From Sphingobium cloacae (GTDB taxonomy: Bacteria; Pseudomonadota; Alphaproteobacteria; Sphingomonadales; Sphingomonadaceae), in NCBI RefSeq assembly GCF_002355855.1, contig NZ_AP017655.1, positions 744,001 through 808,000 on the forward strand: a DNA stretch of 64,000 bases. The letters run 5' to 3'. Each line of letters starts with the position of its first letter. The first letter of the stretch is position 1. Positions 34,028 through 43,500 of this stretch are shown here, piece by piece. A program made the translations under genes and the position numbers. The notes under the pieces were generated by a model. That model ran no database searches and was not told where the DNA came from. It saw only the letters and a list, made by a program, of their open reading frames with translations.

Positions 34028-35503
34028 TCAGGTCCTGATCCAGACCCCCTTCGTCTGAAGATAGGCTTCGATATGTTCGGAGCCGCCTTCGCGGCCGAAG
34101 CCGCTCATCTTGTAGCCGCCGAAGGGCACGGAGGGGTCCATCGCGAAATAATGATTGACCCACACCGACCCGGCGCGGATGCGCTGGACCGCCTCCATCG
34201 CCTTGCCGATGTCCTTCGTCCAGACGCCGCCCGCAAGGCCGAAGCGGGTCGCGTTGGCGCGGGCGACGACCTCGTCGAAATCGTCGAAGGGGAGGATGCA
34301 GGAGACGGGGCCGAAAATCTCTTCCCGCGCGATGCGCATGTCGTCCTTCACGTCCGCGAAGACAGTGGGCGCGACATAATGGCCCTTGTCGAGATCGCCG
34401 CCGGTGACGCGCTGGCCGCCGGTCACGAGCCGCGCGCCTTCCTGCGGGCCGAGGTCGAGATAGGAGGAGACGCGGGCGAATTGCCTGGCGGACACCAGCG
34501 GGCCGATCTGCGTGTCGGGGTCGAGGCTGGGGCCGATTTTCAGCGCCGCGCCGAAGGCCGCGACCCGCTCCACCATTTCCTCATAGACCGGGCGCTGGAC
34601 GAAGAGGCGGGTGCCCGCCGCGCAGACCTGTCCTGAATTGTTGAAGACCCCCATGGCCGCCGCTGGCGTGGCGAGGTCGAGATCGGCGTCGGCGAAGATG
34701 ATGTTGGGGGACTTGCCGCCCAGTTCCATCGTGACGCGCTTCACCGTGCCCGCCGAGGCCGCGATGATGCGCTGGCCGGTTTCGCAGGAGCCGGTGAAGG
34801 CGACCTTGTCGACATCGGGGTGGGTGGAGAGGGCCGCGCCGACGGCTCCCGCGCCGGTGACGACGTTCACGACGCCGGGGGGCACGCCTGCTTCAAGGCA
34901 GAGTTCGGCGAAACGGAGCGGGCTGAGCGAGGCGTCCTCCGCAGGTTTGAGGACCACGGTGCAGCCGGTGGCGAGGACGGGGCCGACCTTCCATGCGGCG
35001 CTGAACAGCGGGCCGTTCCATGGGATGATCGCGCCGACCACGCCGACCGGCTCGCGCAGGGTGAAGGACATGAGATCGACGGGGAAGGAATTGGAAAGCG
35101 TCTGGCCGTGAATGGCCGTCGCCGCGCCCGCGAAATGGCGCAGCGAACGCTGGAGCATCCCGCGAAGGCCGCGCGCCGCCGTGATCGGGCGGCCCATTTC
35201 GATGGAATCGAGCAAGGCGAGATCGTCGAACTCCGCGTCGACGAGATCGGCGAGTTTCAGGAGGACGGCCTGCCGGTCGGCGGGCTTGAAGCGGCTCCAC
35301 GGGCCTTCGAAGGCGGCGCGGGCGGCCTTGACGGCGCGGTCCACATCCTCCGCATCGGCCAGGGCCAGTTCGGCCACCAGTTCGCCGGTCGAGGGGCTGA
35401 AGCTTTCGAAACGGCGGCCGGACAGGGCGTCGACATGCCGGCCGTCGATCAGCAGTTGCTTGGGCTTTCCATCCAGGAAGGCGGGGCGTCGGGTTTCGAT
35501 CAT
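34028..35503 (-). CDS. NAD(P)-dependent aldehyde dehydrogenase
   Basis: 491 residues from ATG 35503, set by GAGGAC upstream. Active-site residues are N163 (PWNGP), E260 (MELGGKSP) and C294 (GQVCAAGTR), all present, so it should be functional. It oxidises an aldehyde to the acid, presumably after P450-initiated oxidation and alcohol dehydrogenation. The gene follows the MFS transporter by 10 bp on the same strand, making a transporter/dehydrogenase unit divergent from the TonB receptor. Substrate inferred only by context. Confidence 0.93.
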   Translation of the reverse strand: MIETRRPAFLDGKPKQLLIDGRHVDALSGRRFESFSPSTGELVAELALADAEDVDRAVKAARAAFEGPWSRFKPADRQAVLLKLADLVDAEFDDLALLDSIEMGRPITAARGLRGMLQRSLRHFAGAATAIHGQTLSNSFPVDLMSFTLREPVGVVGAIIPWNGPLFSAAWKVGPVLATGCTVVLKPAEDASLSPLRFAELCLEAGVPPGVVNVVTGAGAVGAALSTHPDVDKVAFTGSCETGQRIIAASAGTVKRVTMELGGKSPNIIFADADLDLATPAAAMGVFNNSGQVCAAGTRLFVQRPVYEEMVERVAAFGAALKIGPSLDPDTQIGPLVSARQFARVSSYLDLGPQEGARLVTGGQRVTGGDLDKGHYVAPTVFADVKDDMRIAREEIFGPVSCILPFDDFDEVVARANATRFGLAGGVWTKDIGKAMEAVQRIRAGSVWVNHYFAMDPSVPFGGYKMSGFGREGGSEHIEAYLQTKGVWIRT

Positions 35504-35513
35504 GGATATGTCC

Positions 35514-36899
35514 TCAAAGGGCGGCGTGGTCGGCATGGGCGCGGCGCATGGACCGGCGGCCGAGGGCGAAGAGCAGGGCGGCGGGCAGGAGCACGCACAA
35601 TATACTGATGATGAGGGACGTGCCGACCTTCATTTCGTCGCCCAGCACCTTGTCGGTGACGAGGCCGATGAAAGCCGGGCCGCCCGCCATGGCGATGAGG
35701 CCGGACGCCAGCACGTAAAGGGCGGAAATGCGACCCCGCAAATGCTGGGGCGTGACGACCTGAACCGTCGCCGGTCCCATGCTGGAGGTGGAGAGGATCA
35801 ACGCCATGAAGGCCCAGTAGCAGCCCATCGCGATCCACGGGCTTTCGACCAGGAACACGGCGACGCCGAAGGGCGCGGCGGCGATGACGGTCCAGAAGCA
35901 CCAGAAGAGGTGCGCGTCCGCCCGGCCCGCGCGATAGAGGCGGTCGACCATCCAGCCGTGAAGCGGGATGCAGGCCGCGCCCGCGATCTGGGCGATGCCG
36001 ATGACGGGGCCGATGCGGCCCGGCTCCCAGCCATGGACGCGCGACAGGAAAACCGGGGTCCAGAGCTGGAAGCCGATGGTCGCGGCATAGGCGAGGCCGA
36101 AGCCGACGAAGCTCGCCACGTAAAGCGGCTTGTAGCGGCGCATGAAGGCCCATGCCTCGCCATAGCCCGCGCCGCCGGTGGAGGGGGCGGCCTTGCGACG
36201 GGGCGGCTCACGGAACAGGAAGACGAGGAAGGCGAGGAAGATGCCCGGCGCGCCGGTCAGGATGAAGACCTGCTGCCAGGGCTGCAACAGGCCGAAGATC
36301 GGCCAATGCGCGGGGCCAGCCTTCATCGCCGCGCCGACGATGGGGCCGCCGACGAGGAAGACGATGCCCGCCCCCATCACGCCGCCCATGATGAACACGG
36401 ACATGGCGAGCGAGAGCCTGTGCGGCGGGAAGCTGTCGCCGACCACGGAATAGCTGCCGGTGCCGAAGCCGGATTCGCCCGCGCCCACGCCCGCGCGGGC
36501 CATGGCGAGGGCCATGAAACTGCCCGCGAGACCGCAGGATGCCGCCGCGATGCTCCACACCGTGACGGACAGATAAAGGACGATGCGGCGGCTGAAGCGG
36601 TCCAGTGCCATGCCGACGGGAATGGCGCAGAGGCAGAAGAGGATGGCGAAGGCGGGCCCTTGCAACAGGCTGATCTGAAGGTCCGACAGTCCCAGATCCC
36701 GTTTGATCGGGCCGACCATCAGGGCCATGATGTTCCGGTCCGTCAGGGACAATATGTAGAGGAGGAACAGGATGGCGACCGTCATCCAGCCCATGGCGGG
36801 CGAGGGATAGGTTGCCTGCGCGGCGGCGCCGGGCCGATCCGGGGGAGTCGGTTCGCGTCGCGATTCGCCCGGTTCCGATCCGGCGAGGGTCGCGGTCAT
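35514..36899 (-). CDS. MFS transporter (spinster-like)
   Basis: 461 residues, twelve predicted membrane segments after a ~35-residue proline/glutamate-rich cytoplasmic N-terminus. Recognisable items are LTDRNIMALMVGPIKRDLGLSD at the end of the first helix, the A-loop GMALDRFSRR and ARAGVGAGESGFGTGSYSVVGD on helix 5. Sphingomonad catabolic clusters often carry such a permease for uptake of the TonB-imported substrate across the inner membrane. It is divergent from the TonB receptor gene, with boxes C and D between them. Confidence 0.9.
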   Translation of the reverse strand: MTATLAGSEPGESRREPTPPDRPGAAAQATYPSPAMGWMTVAILFLLYILSLTDRNIMALMVGPIKRDLGLSDLQISLLQGPAFAILFCLCAIPVGMALDRFSRRIVLYLSVTVWSIAAASCGLAGSFMALAMARAGVGAGESGFGTGSYSVVGDSFPPHRLSLAMSVFIMGGVMGAGIVFLVGGPIVGAAMKAGPAHWPIFGLLQPWQQVFILTGAPGIFLAFLVFLFREPPRRKAAPSTGGAGYGEAWAFMRRYKPLYVASFVGFGLAYAATIGFQLWTPVFLSRVHGWEPGRIGPVIGIAQIAGAACIPLHGWMVDRLYRAGRADAHLFWCFWTVIAAAPFGVAVFLVESPWIAMGCYWAFMALILSTSSMGPATVQVVTPQHLRGRISALYVLASGLIAMAGGPAFIGLVTDKVLGDEMKVGTSLIISILCVLLPAALLFALGRRSMRRAHADHAAL

Positions 36900-37055
36900 G
36901 ACCGGTGGGCCTGCCCGCGGGAATCATGGCGGGAAAAGGGGCGTTTCCCTTGGGTTTCGAACACTCGCTTCTCCGTCGCTGACGCCGCGCCGGGCAGCGC
37001 GATCTCTTGATGGGATGCCCGCATGGTCGCGGGGCGACGCCATAACGCACATTTC

Positions 37056-37069
37056 TGCACCATAGGTCA
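37056..37069. promoter_or_regulatory. Putative operator, box C (TGCACCATAGGTCA)
   Basis: Third copy of the box, 157 bp upstream of the MFS start on the minus strand. It is an imperfect dyad (TG..C.AT.G..CA is symmetric), as expected for a dimeric regulator. The 338-bp divergent region 36900-37237 otherwise contains no gene. Confidence 0.6.
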
Positions 37070-37135
37070 ATATCTGTGTTTCGGGAAAGGCGGTTGGGGC
37101 GGCGACAATAATTGTTCCCTTCAGTGCAAATTTTG

Positions 37136-37167
37136 TTGACATCCCGATCCAATGCGATAGTGATAAA
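37136..37167 (+). promoter_or_regulatory. Candidate TonB-receptor promoter
   Basis: TTGACA at 37136-37141 followed at 19-20 bp by TGATAA/GATAAA (37161-37167). The AT-rich TGATAAAAAT stretch ends exactly where box D starts, so the transcription start would fall inside or just after the box. Confidence 0.45.
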
Positions 37168-37169
37168 AA

Positions 37170-37183
37170 TGCACTATAGGTCA
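37170..37183. promoter_or_regulatory. Putative operator, box D (TGCACTATAGGTCA)
   Basis: Fourth copy, one base different from box C, 55 bp before the TonB receptor start and directly downstream of its candidate -10. This placement fits repression by blocking initiation, with induction by the substrate or its CoA ester. Confidence 0.62.
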
Positions 37184-37237
37184 GAAATGCTTCATCCAGC
37201 GATCCTAGGTGCATTTAACGCAGGGAGAGGACAGCAA

Positions 37238-40237
37238 ATGTTCAAGCACAGGATTCTTGCCTCGTCGCTGGCGCTGGGGGTTAGCGCCATAGCGATGACA
37301 GGCCCGTCATGGGCGCAGGAAGACGCCGCCACGCCGCCGCAGCAGGCCGCGCCGCAGGACGATGCGCAGCCCGGTTCGGCCGATATCGTCATCACCGGAT
37401 CGCGCATCGTGCGCGACGGCTATACCGCGCCGACGCCGGTGACCGTCGCGACCGCCGACGAACTGGCCAAGACCACCCCGTCGAGCATTCCCGACGCGCT
37501 CAACAAGCTGCCGCAGTTCGGCAATTCGCTCAGTCCGGGCAAGTCGGCGAACAACTTCGCCAGCATCCCGATCCACGGCAATGTGCTGAACCTGCGCAGC
37601 CTGGGCACGCCCAGCAACAATCCCAAGGGGCCGTTGCGCACGTTGATCCTGTTCGACGGCATCCGCGTGCCGCCGACCACCTATGTGGGCACGGTCGACA
37701 CCAATGTGCTGCCGCAGCTGCTGATGCAGCGGGTCGACGTGGTGACGGGCGGCGCTTCGGCCGGTTACGGATCGGACGCGGTCGCCGGCGTCGTCAACTT
37801 CGTGCTCGACAAGAATTTCACCGGCATCAAGGGCGTCGCCCAGGCGGGCATTTCCTCGCGCGGCGATGCGGGCAACCAGCGCATCGGCCTGGCGGGCGGC
37901 TGGGATTTCGGCGGCGGCAGGGGACATATCCTGCTGAGCGGCGAATTTGCCAATAATGACGGCCTGCTGCGCAGCCAGCGCGCGGGCGGGAACGACGGCT
38001 ATGCCTTCGTGGGCAGCAAGGTGGGCTGCGCCAATCCCAATCCGCTGACCGACCCGACCGCCTGCAATCCGGGCGGTTCGCTCAATCCCTATACCATCGG
38101 GCGCAATGTCCTGATCTCGGCGCTGGCGCCCAATGGCCGGATCGTCGGGGCGAGCAGCACCGCCAATCCCTATATCGGGCAGGTCATCAACAATGACGGC
38201 ACGACCCGTCCCTTCAATCCCGGCACGGCGGTGGGAACCCCCGGCTTCCAGATCGGCGGGGACGGCTATGGCATTCCGGCGGACAACGCCGCCATCGCGC
38301 CCTTCAAGACCTATCAGACGTTCGGCCGCGTCAGCTATGACCTGACGCCGGACATCAATGCCTATGTGCAGGGCGTCTGGTCGCGCACGGACATGCGCTA
38401 TACGACGCAGCAGAACGCGCTGGTGCCGCCGTCGCTGGGCGTGCGGGTCTACAAGGACAATCCCTACCTGTCCGATGCGCTCAACAATTCGCTCGCGACG
38501 GCGGACGACTTCCTGCTGATCGGGCAGACGCAGGCGGGACAGCCCAAGCCGGTCGCCGATGAGCGCACCGACTTCTGGATGGCGACCGCCGGCTTGCAGG
38601 GCAGCTTCAGCGACTTCAAATGGGCGGTCAGCTACACCCACGGCGAGTCCAAGCACAAGATGGACAATTCCGGGCTGTACGACACCAGGAAGCTCTATGC
38701 GGCGGTCGATGCGGTGAGCGATGGGAACGGCAATGTCGTGTGCCGCGTGTCGCTCGATCCGACATTGGCGTCGCAATATAGCGGCTGCCGTCCGATGGAT
38801 GTCATGCACGGCAACCCGGCCGCTTCCACGCCGGACGGCTATGCCTACGCCACCGGCACGTCCAGCTATCGCGCGCGGTTGAAGCAGGATTCGGTCGAGG
38901 CGAGCCTGAGCGGCAGCCTGTTCGAACTGCCCGCCGGTCCGGTCGATTTCGCGATCGGCGCGGAATATCGCAAGGTTTCGCTGGACCTCACCAGCAATGC
39001 CGATCCGGCGACGCTGACGGACCGGGATGCCTATTTCGCCGGGCTGCGGGGCGTTCCCGCGGGCGCGCTCTATTACTGGCTGAACAATGTCGGCGCGGCG
39101 CACGGCAGCGTGAACGTCAAGGAAGCCTTCGCCGAACTGGCGGTGCCGATCCTGAAGGACACGCCCTTCTTCGAGGAACTGAGCCTGAACGGCGCGGCGC
39201 GCATCACCGATTATTCCACATCCGGCACGGTCAAGACGTGGAAGGTCGGCGCGACGTGGAAGCCGGTGCAGGACCTGCTGCTGCGCGGCACCATCTCCCG
39301 CGATATCCGCGCGCCCAACCTGTTCGAGCTGTATGCGGGCGCGCAGAGCGGCATCGGGATCGTCAACGACGCCGTGATCAGGGACGGCAGCGGCAACCCG
39401 GTCTATGGCAGCGGACAGAACGTCAACGTCAACAGCGTGACGGCGGGCAATCCCGGCCTGAAGCCGGAAATCGGCAGGACGCTGACCTTCGGCGGTGTCA
39501 TCACGCCGCGCTTCCTGCCCGGCTTCTCGCTGTCGATCGATTATTACCGCATCAAGGTGACCAACATCATCGAGACGCTGACGGCGCAGCAGATCCTGAC
39601 CAACTGCTACAATGCCGGCGGGTCGGGCGCGGTGGAATGCGGCCTGATCGACCGCGACACGCCGACGACCTTCCCCAGCCTGGTCCACATCGTTCCGGCC
39701 AATATCGCCTTCCTCAAGACGGCGGGCCTGGACTTCGACGCCAGCTATCGCACGACGCTGGGCAATGGGGCGCTGGGCATCCGGCTCTATGCCAACTATC
39801 TCGACAAGTTCGACGCCCAGCAATATACGGGCGCGCCCATCGCCCACTATGCGGGCGTGAGCGTGGTCGGCTCCAACCCGGCGGGCCTGCCCCGCTGGCG
39901 CGGCAACCTGGCGGTCGACTATAGCAACGGCCCGTTCGGCGTGACGCTTTCCGAACAGTATATCGGCAAGATGCGGCTCGACATTCCAGGCGGCACGAAG
40001 CAGATCCAGTTCGTGGATTCGCATGTCAAGCCGGTCTGGTATACCGACCTGTCGGTCCGCTTCACCATCCCGCACGGCAAGGGCAATTTCGAGTTGTTCG
40101 GCAATGTGAACAACCTGTTCGACAAGGACCCGCCGCTCATTCCCGGCACGATACCTGGCGTGAACCTGCCGACGAATATCGCCGTCTATGACTTCATCGG
40201 ACGCGCCTTCACGGCGGGCGTGCGGTTCAAGTTCTAA
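37238..40237 (+). CDS. TonB-dependent outer-membrane receptor
   Basis: 999 residues from ATG 37238 (GGGAGAGGA upstream). Signal peptide to about residue 27 (SWA-Q), then the TonB-box/plug region (ADIVITGSRIVRDGY, DALNKLPQFGNS, GSDAVAGVVNFVLDKNFTG) and a long beta-barrel ending in the required aromatic residue (FTAGVRFKF). The large size and plug style match sphingomonad receptors for hydrophobic or polyaromatic substrates rather than siderophore receptors. A strong terminator follows. It is divergent from the MFS/aldehyde dehydrogenase unit and carries the shared box in its promoter. Confidence 0.94.
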   Translation: MFKHRILASSLALGVSAIAMTGPSWAQEDAATPPQQAAPQDDAQPGSADIVITGSRIVRDGYTAPTPVTVATADELAKTTPSSIPDALNKLPQFGNSLSPGKSANNFASIPIHGNVLNLRSLGTPSNNPKGPLRTLILFDGIRVPPTTYVGTVDTNVLPQLLMQRVDVVTGGASAGYGSDAVAGVVNFVLDKNFTGIKGVAQAGISSRGDAGNQRIGLAGGWDFGGGRGHILLSGEFANNDGLLRSQRAGGNDGYAFVGSKVGCANPNPLTDPTACNPGGSLNPYTIGRNVLISALAPNGRIVGASSTANPYIGQVINNDGTTRPFNPGTAVGTPGFQIGGDGYGIPADNAAIAPFKTYQTFGRVSYDLTPDINAYVQGVWSRTDMRYTTQQNALVPPSLGVRVYKDNPYLSDALNNSLATADDFLLIGQTQAGQPKPVADERTDFWMATAGLQGSFSDFKWAVSYTHGESKHKMDNSGLYDTRKLYAAVDAVSDGNGNVVCRVSLDPTLASQYSGCRPMDVMHGNPAASTPDGYAYATGTSSYRARLKQDSVEASLSGSLFELPAGPVDFAIGAEYRKVSLDLTSNADPATLTDRDAYFAGLRGVPAGALYYWLNNVGAAHGSVNVKEAFAELAVPILKDTPFFEELSLNGAARITDYSTSGTVKTWKVGATWKPVQDLLLRGTISRDIRAPNLFELYAGAQSGIGIVNDAVIRDGSGNPVYGSGQNVNVNSVTAGNPGLKPEIGRTLTFGGVITPRFLPGFSLSIDYYRIKVTNIIETLTAQQILTNCYNAGGSGAVECGLIDRDTPTTFPSLVHIVPANIAFLKTAGLDFDASYRTTLGNGALGIRLYANYLDKFDAQQYTGAPIAHYAGVSVVGSNPAGLPRWRGNLAVDYSNGPFGVTLSEQYIGKMRLDIPGGTKQIQFVDSHVKPVWYTDLSVRFTIPHGKGNFELFGNVNNLFDKDPPLIPGTIPGVNLPTNIAVYDFIGRAFTAGVRFKF

Positions 40238-40254
40238 GGCGGATTTCTGCTTGG

Positions 40255-40293
40255 AAAAGGGGGCCGGGGCATGTTTGTCCCGGCCCCTTTTTT
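40255..40293 (+). terminator. Rho-independent terminator of the TonB receptor gene
   Basis: GGGGCCGGG (40260-40268) pairs with CCCGGCCCC (40279-40287) around a 10-nt loop and is followed by six T; four A precede the stem. It begins 18 bp after the stop codon. This is the clearest intrinsic terminator in the window. Confidence 0.9.
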
Positions 40294-40467
40294 GTGGGGG
40301 ATTTGTGGGAGGTAGGTTCGGGTGGGTTGTGGACATAATTTCCCCTCGCTCCATGCGGGAGCGGGTTGCGAAGACTTGGCAGCTTGCTGCCTTGGTCGTA
40401 GCTGGGTGAGGAGCATACGCTGTCAGCAAGGCGTGGCCACTTCGCCTCCGCCGTCTTATCCAATTGG

Positions 40468-40484
40468 GCCTAATCTCACTTCGT
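40468..40484. repeat. Dispersed intergenic repeat, copy 2
   Basis: GCCTAATCTCACTTCGT, matching 29909-29925 at 15 of 17 positions. The rest of the gap 40294-40503 holds a degenerate CGCTCC/GGAGCG hairpin near 40348 and no gene. Confidence 0.45.
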
Positions 40485-40503
40485 GTCGTGACCAGAACCG
40501 GTC

Positions 40504-43500
40504 CTATTCCGCCGCCACCAGCCGGAAACCCGACCGCCGGTTGCGCGCCCGATATCCATCCGCTTTCGGCTCCATCCGCTCGAACGCATGGATCGCGAGG
40601 CCCGGAATCAGCGCGATCGCGTCCACCTGATCCGCGCCGAGGGCATAATCGTCCCCCAGGAAGACCCGCGCCGCCATCCCGTCCCGCACGGGGGCGCGCA
40701 GGAAGACTTCGCTGCGCCCGCCCCGCGCGCGCGACAGAAGCTGCGCCAGCGCGGCCACCGCCATCGGATCGCTCACATCGACCGTCAGTTCCATGCGCGA
40801 GGCATTGGCGATCTGCTGGAAAGGCTCCACTCCCCGCACGGTGACGCGCGGCGTTTCTTCGCCGGGCAGGCGGTCCAGTTCCACCATCAGCAGCGCGCAA
40901 TCGCCTTCCCGCGCCATGTCCTCGATGGCCTTGCAGGCATCCTCGTCGAAGCAGCTCGCCTGAAACTGCCCGCTATTGTCGGAAAAGGTCGCCGACGCAT
41001 AGCGCGCCCCGCGCTTCGTCTCGCGCCAGCGCACATCTTCGACCATCGCCGCCATCACGCCATTGACGCGCCCGCCCTCGGCCACCGGCTCGGAACAGAT
41101 CGTGCCATAGCTTTTCGCCCCGCGCGCATCGGCCAGATGCCTGAAACGATCCACCGGATGCGCCGAGAAATAGAAGCCGAACGCCTCCTTCTCCTGCGCC
41201 ATGCGGTCGGCGGTCGACCAGGTCTGATGCGGCGGGATGCGGACATCGGCATGGGGCGTTTCCTCCCCGCCGAAAAGGCCGCCCTGTCCGCTTGTCCGCG
41301 CTTCGGCATTGCTGGCCGCCACCGTCAGGATCGTTTCCGCCGCCGCATGGACGCCCGCGCGGTCGGCGTGGATGTCGTCGAAAGCGCCCGCCGCCGCGAG
41401 GCTTTCCAGCTGCCGCCGGTTGAGCAGGCGCGGTTCTATCCGGTCGGCAAAATCGTCGAGCGACTGGAAAGGCCCCCGTGCCTCCCGTTCCTCGACGAGC
41501 TGCTCCATCGCCTTCTCGCCCACGCCCTTGAGGCCGCCCAGCGCATAGCGCACCGCGAAACCGAGACGCGGATCGTCGCCTTCGAACTCGACCGCCTCGA
41601 CCGAGAAATCCGCCCCGCTGCGGTTGATGTCCGGGGCGAGACAAGTCAGCCCCATGCGCCGCATATCGTCCACGAACACGGTCAGCTTGTCGGTCAGGTG
41701 GATATCGAACGCCATCGACCCGGCATAGAATTCCGCCGGATAATGCGCCTTGAGCCACGCCGTCTGATAGGCGAGCAGCGCATAGGCCGCCGCGTGGGAT
41801 TTGTTGAAGCCATAGCCCGCGAACTTGTCGATCAAATCGAACAGCTCGTTCGCCTTGGCGGGCTTGATGTCGCTCCTGGCGCAGCCCTCCACGAAGCGGG
41901 CGCGCTGGGCGTCCATCTCCGCCTTGATCTTCTTGCCCATCGCACGGCGCAGAAGGTCCGCGTCGCCCAGCGAATAGCCCGCCAGTATCTGCGCGGCCTG
42001 CATCACCTGTTCCTGATAGACGAAGATGCCATAGGTTTCTTCGAGGATCGGTTTCAGGAGAATATGGGGATATTCAATCTCTTCCTGTCCGTTCTTGCGA
42101 CGGCCGAACATCGGGATATTGTCCATCGGACCGGGGCGGTAGAGCGACACCAGCGCGATGATGTCGCCGAAGTTGGTCGGACGCACGGCGGCGAGCGTCT
42201 TGCGCATCCCTTCCGATTCCAGCTGGAACACGCCCACCGTGTCGCCGCGCTGGAGCAGGTCATAGACCGCCGGATCGTCCCAGCTCAGGCCGTCGAGATC
42301 GACCTCCACGCCCCTTGCCGCGAGCAATTGCACCGCCTTCTGCAACACCGACAGCGTCTTGAGGCCCAGGAAGTCGAACTTCACCAGCCCCGCGCCCTCG
42401 ACATATTTCATGTCGAACTGAGTCACCGGCATGTCGGATCGCGGATCGCGATAGAGCGGCACCAACTGGCTCAGCGGCCGATCGCCGATCACCACGCCCG
42501 CCGCATGGGTGGAACTGTGGCGCGGGAAGCCTTCCAGCTTCATCGCATAGTCGATCAGGCGCTTGACCTGCGCGTCATTATCATATTCCGCCCGGAATTC
42601 CGACACGCCGTTCAGCGACCGTTCCAGCGTCCAGGGGTCGGTCGGATGGTTGGGCACCAGCTTGGCGAGCCGGTCGACCTGCCCATAGCTCATCTGCAAC
42701 ACGCGGCCCGTGTCCTTCAGCACCGCGCGGGCCTTGAGCTTACCGAAGGTGATGATCTGCGCCACATGGTCCGCGCCATATTTCTGCTGGACGTAGCGGA
42801 TCACTTCCCCGCGCCGCGTTTCGCAGAAGTCGATGTCGAAGTCCGGCATCGACACGCGCTCGGGATTCAGGAAGCGTTCGAACAGCAGCCCCAGTTGCAG
42901 CGGGTCGAGATCGGTGATGGTGAGCGCCCACGCCACCACGGACCCCGCGCCGGACCCGCGCCCCGGCCCCACCGGAATATCGTTAGACTTCGCCCATTTG
43001 ATGAAGTCCGCGACGATCAGGAAGTAACCGGGAAAGCCCATCTGGACGATGATGTCGGTTTCGAAGGTCAGCCGGTCGAAATAGGGCTTGCGCGCCTCCT
43101 CGCCGGTGATACCCAGCTTCTCCAGCCGCGCCTCCAGCCCGGCCGCCGCCTGTTCCCGCAGCATCCGCGCCTCGCCCTCGATATCGCCCGCCAGGCTGGG
43201 GAGGATCGGTTTGCGCTTGGGCGCGGCCACCGCGCAACGCTGCGCCACGACGAGGGTGTTCGCCAGCGCTTCGGGCAAATCCTCGAACAGCCGCTTCATC
43301 TCGGCGGCGGGCTTCATCCATGCGTCGGGCGAACTGGTCCGCCGGTCCGGCGTCTCCACATAGGCGCTGTCGGCGATGCAGAGCATCACGTCATGCGCCG
43401 CATGGAAATGCGGCTCGGCAAAGCAGGTGGGGTTGGTCGCCACCAGCGGCAGGTTCCGCGCATAGGCAAGGTCGAGCAGATGCGGCTCCGCCTTCCCCTC

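Noticed and set aside
37307..40900. A 1197-codon open frame on the minus strand across the TonB receptor gene
   Set aside because: It is a high-GC antisense shadow: composition dominated by R, A, G, D, no domain, and it runs through a strong terminator and the intergenic gap. The plus-strand TonB receptor is unmistakable.
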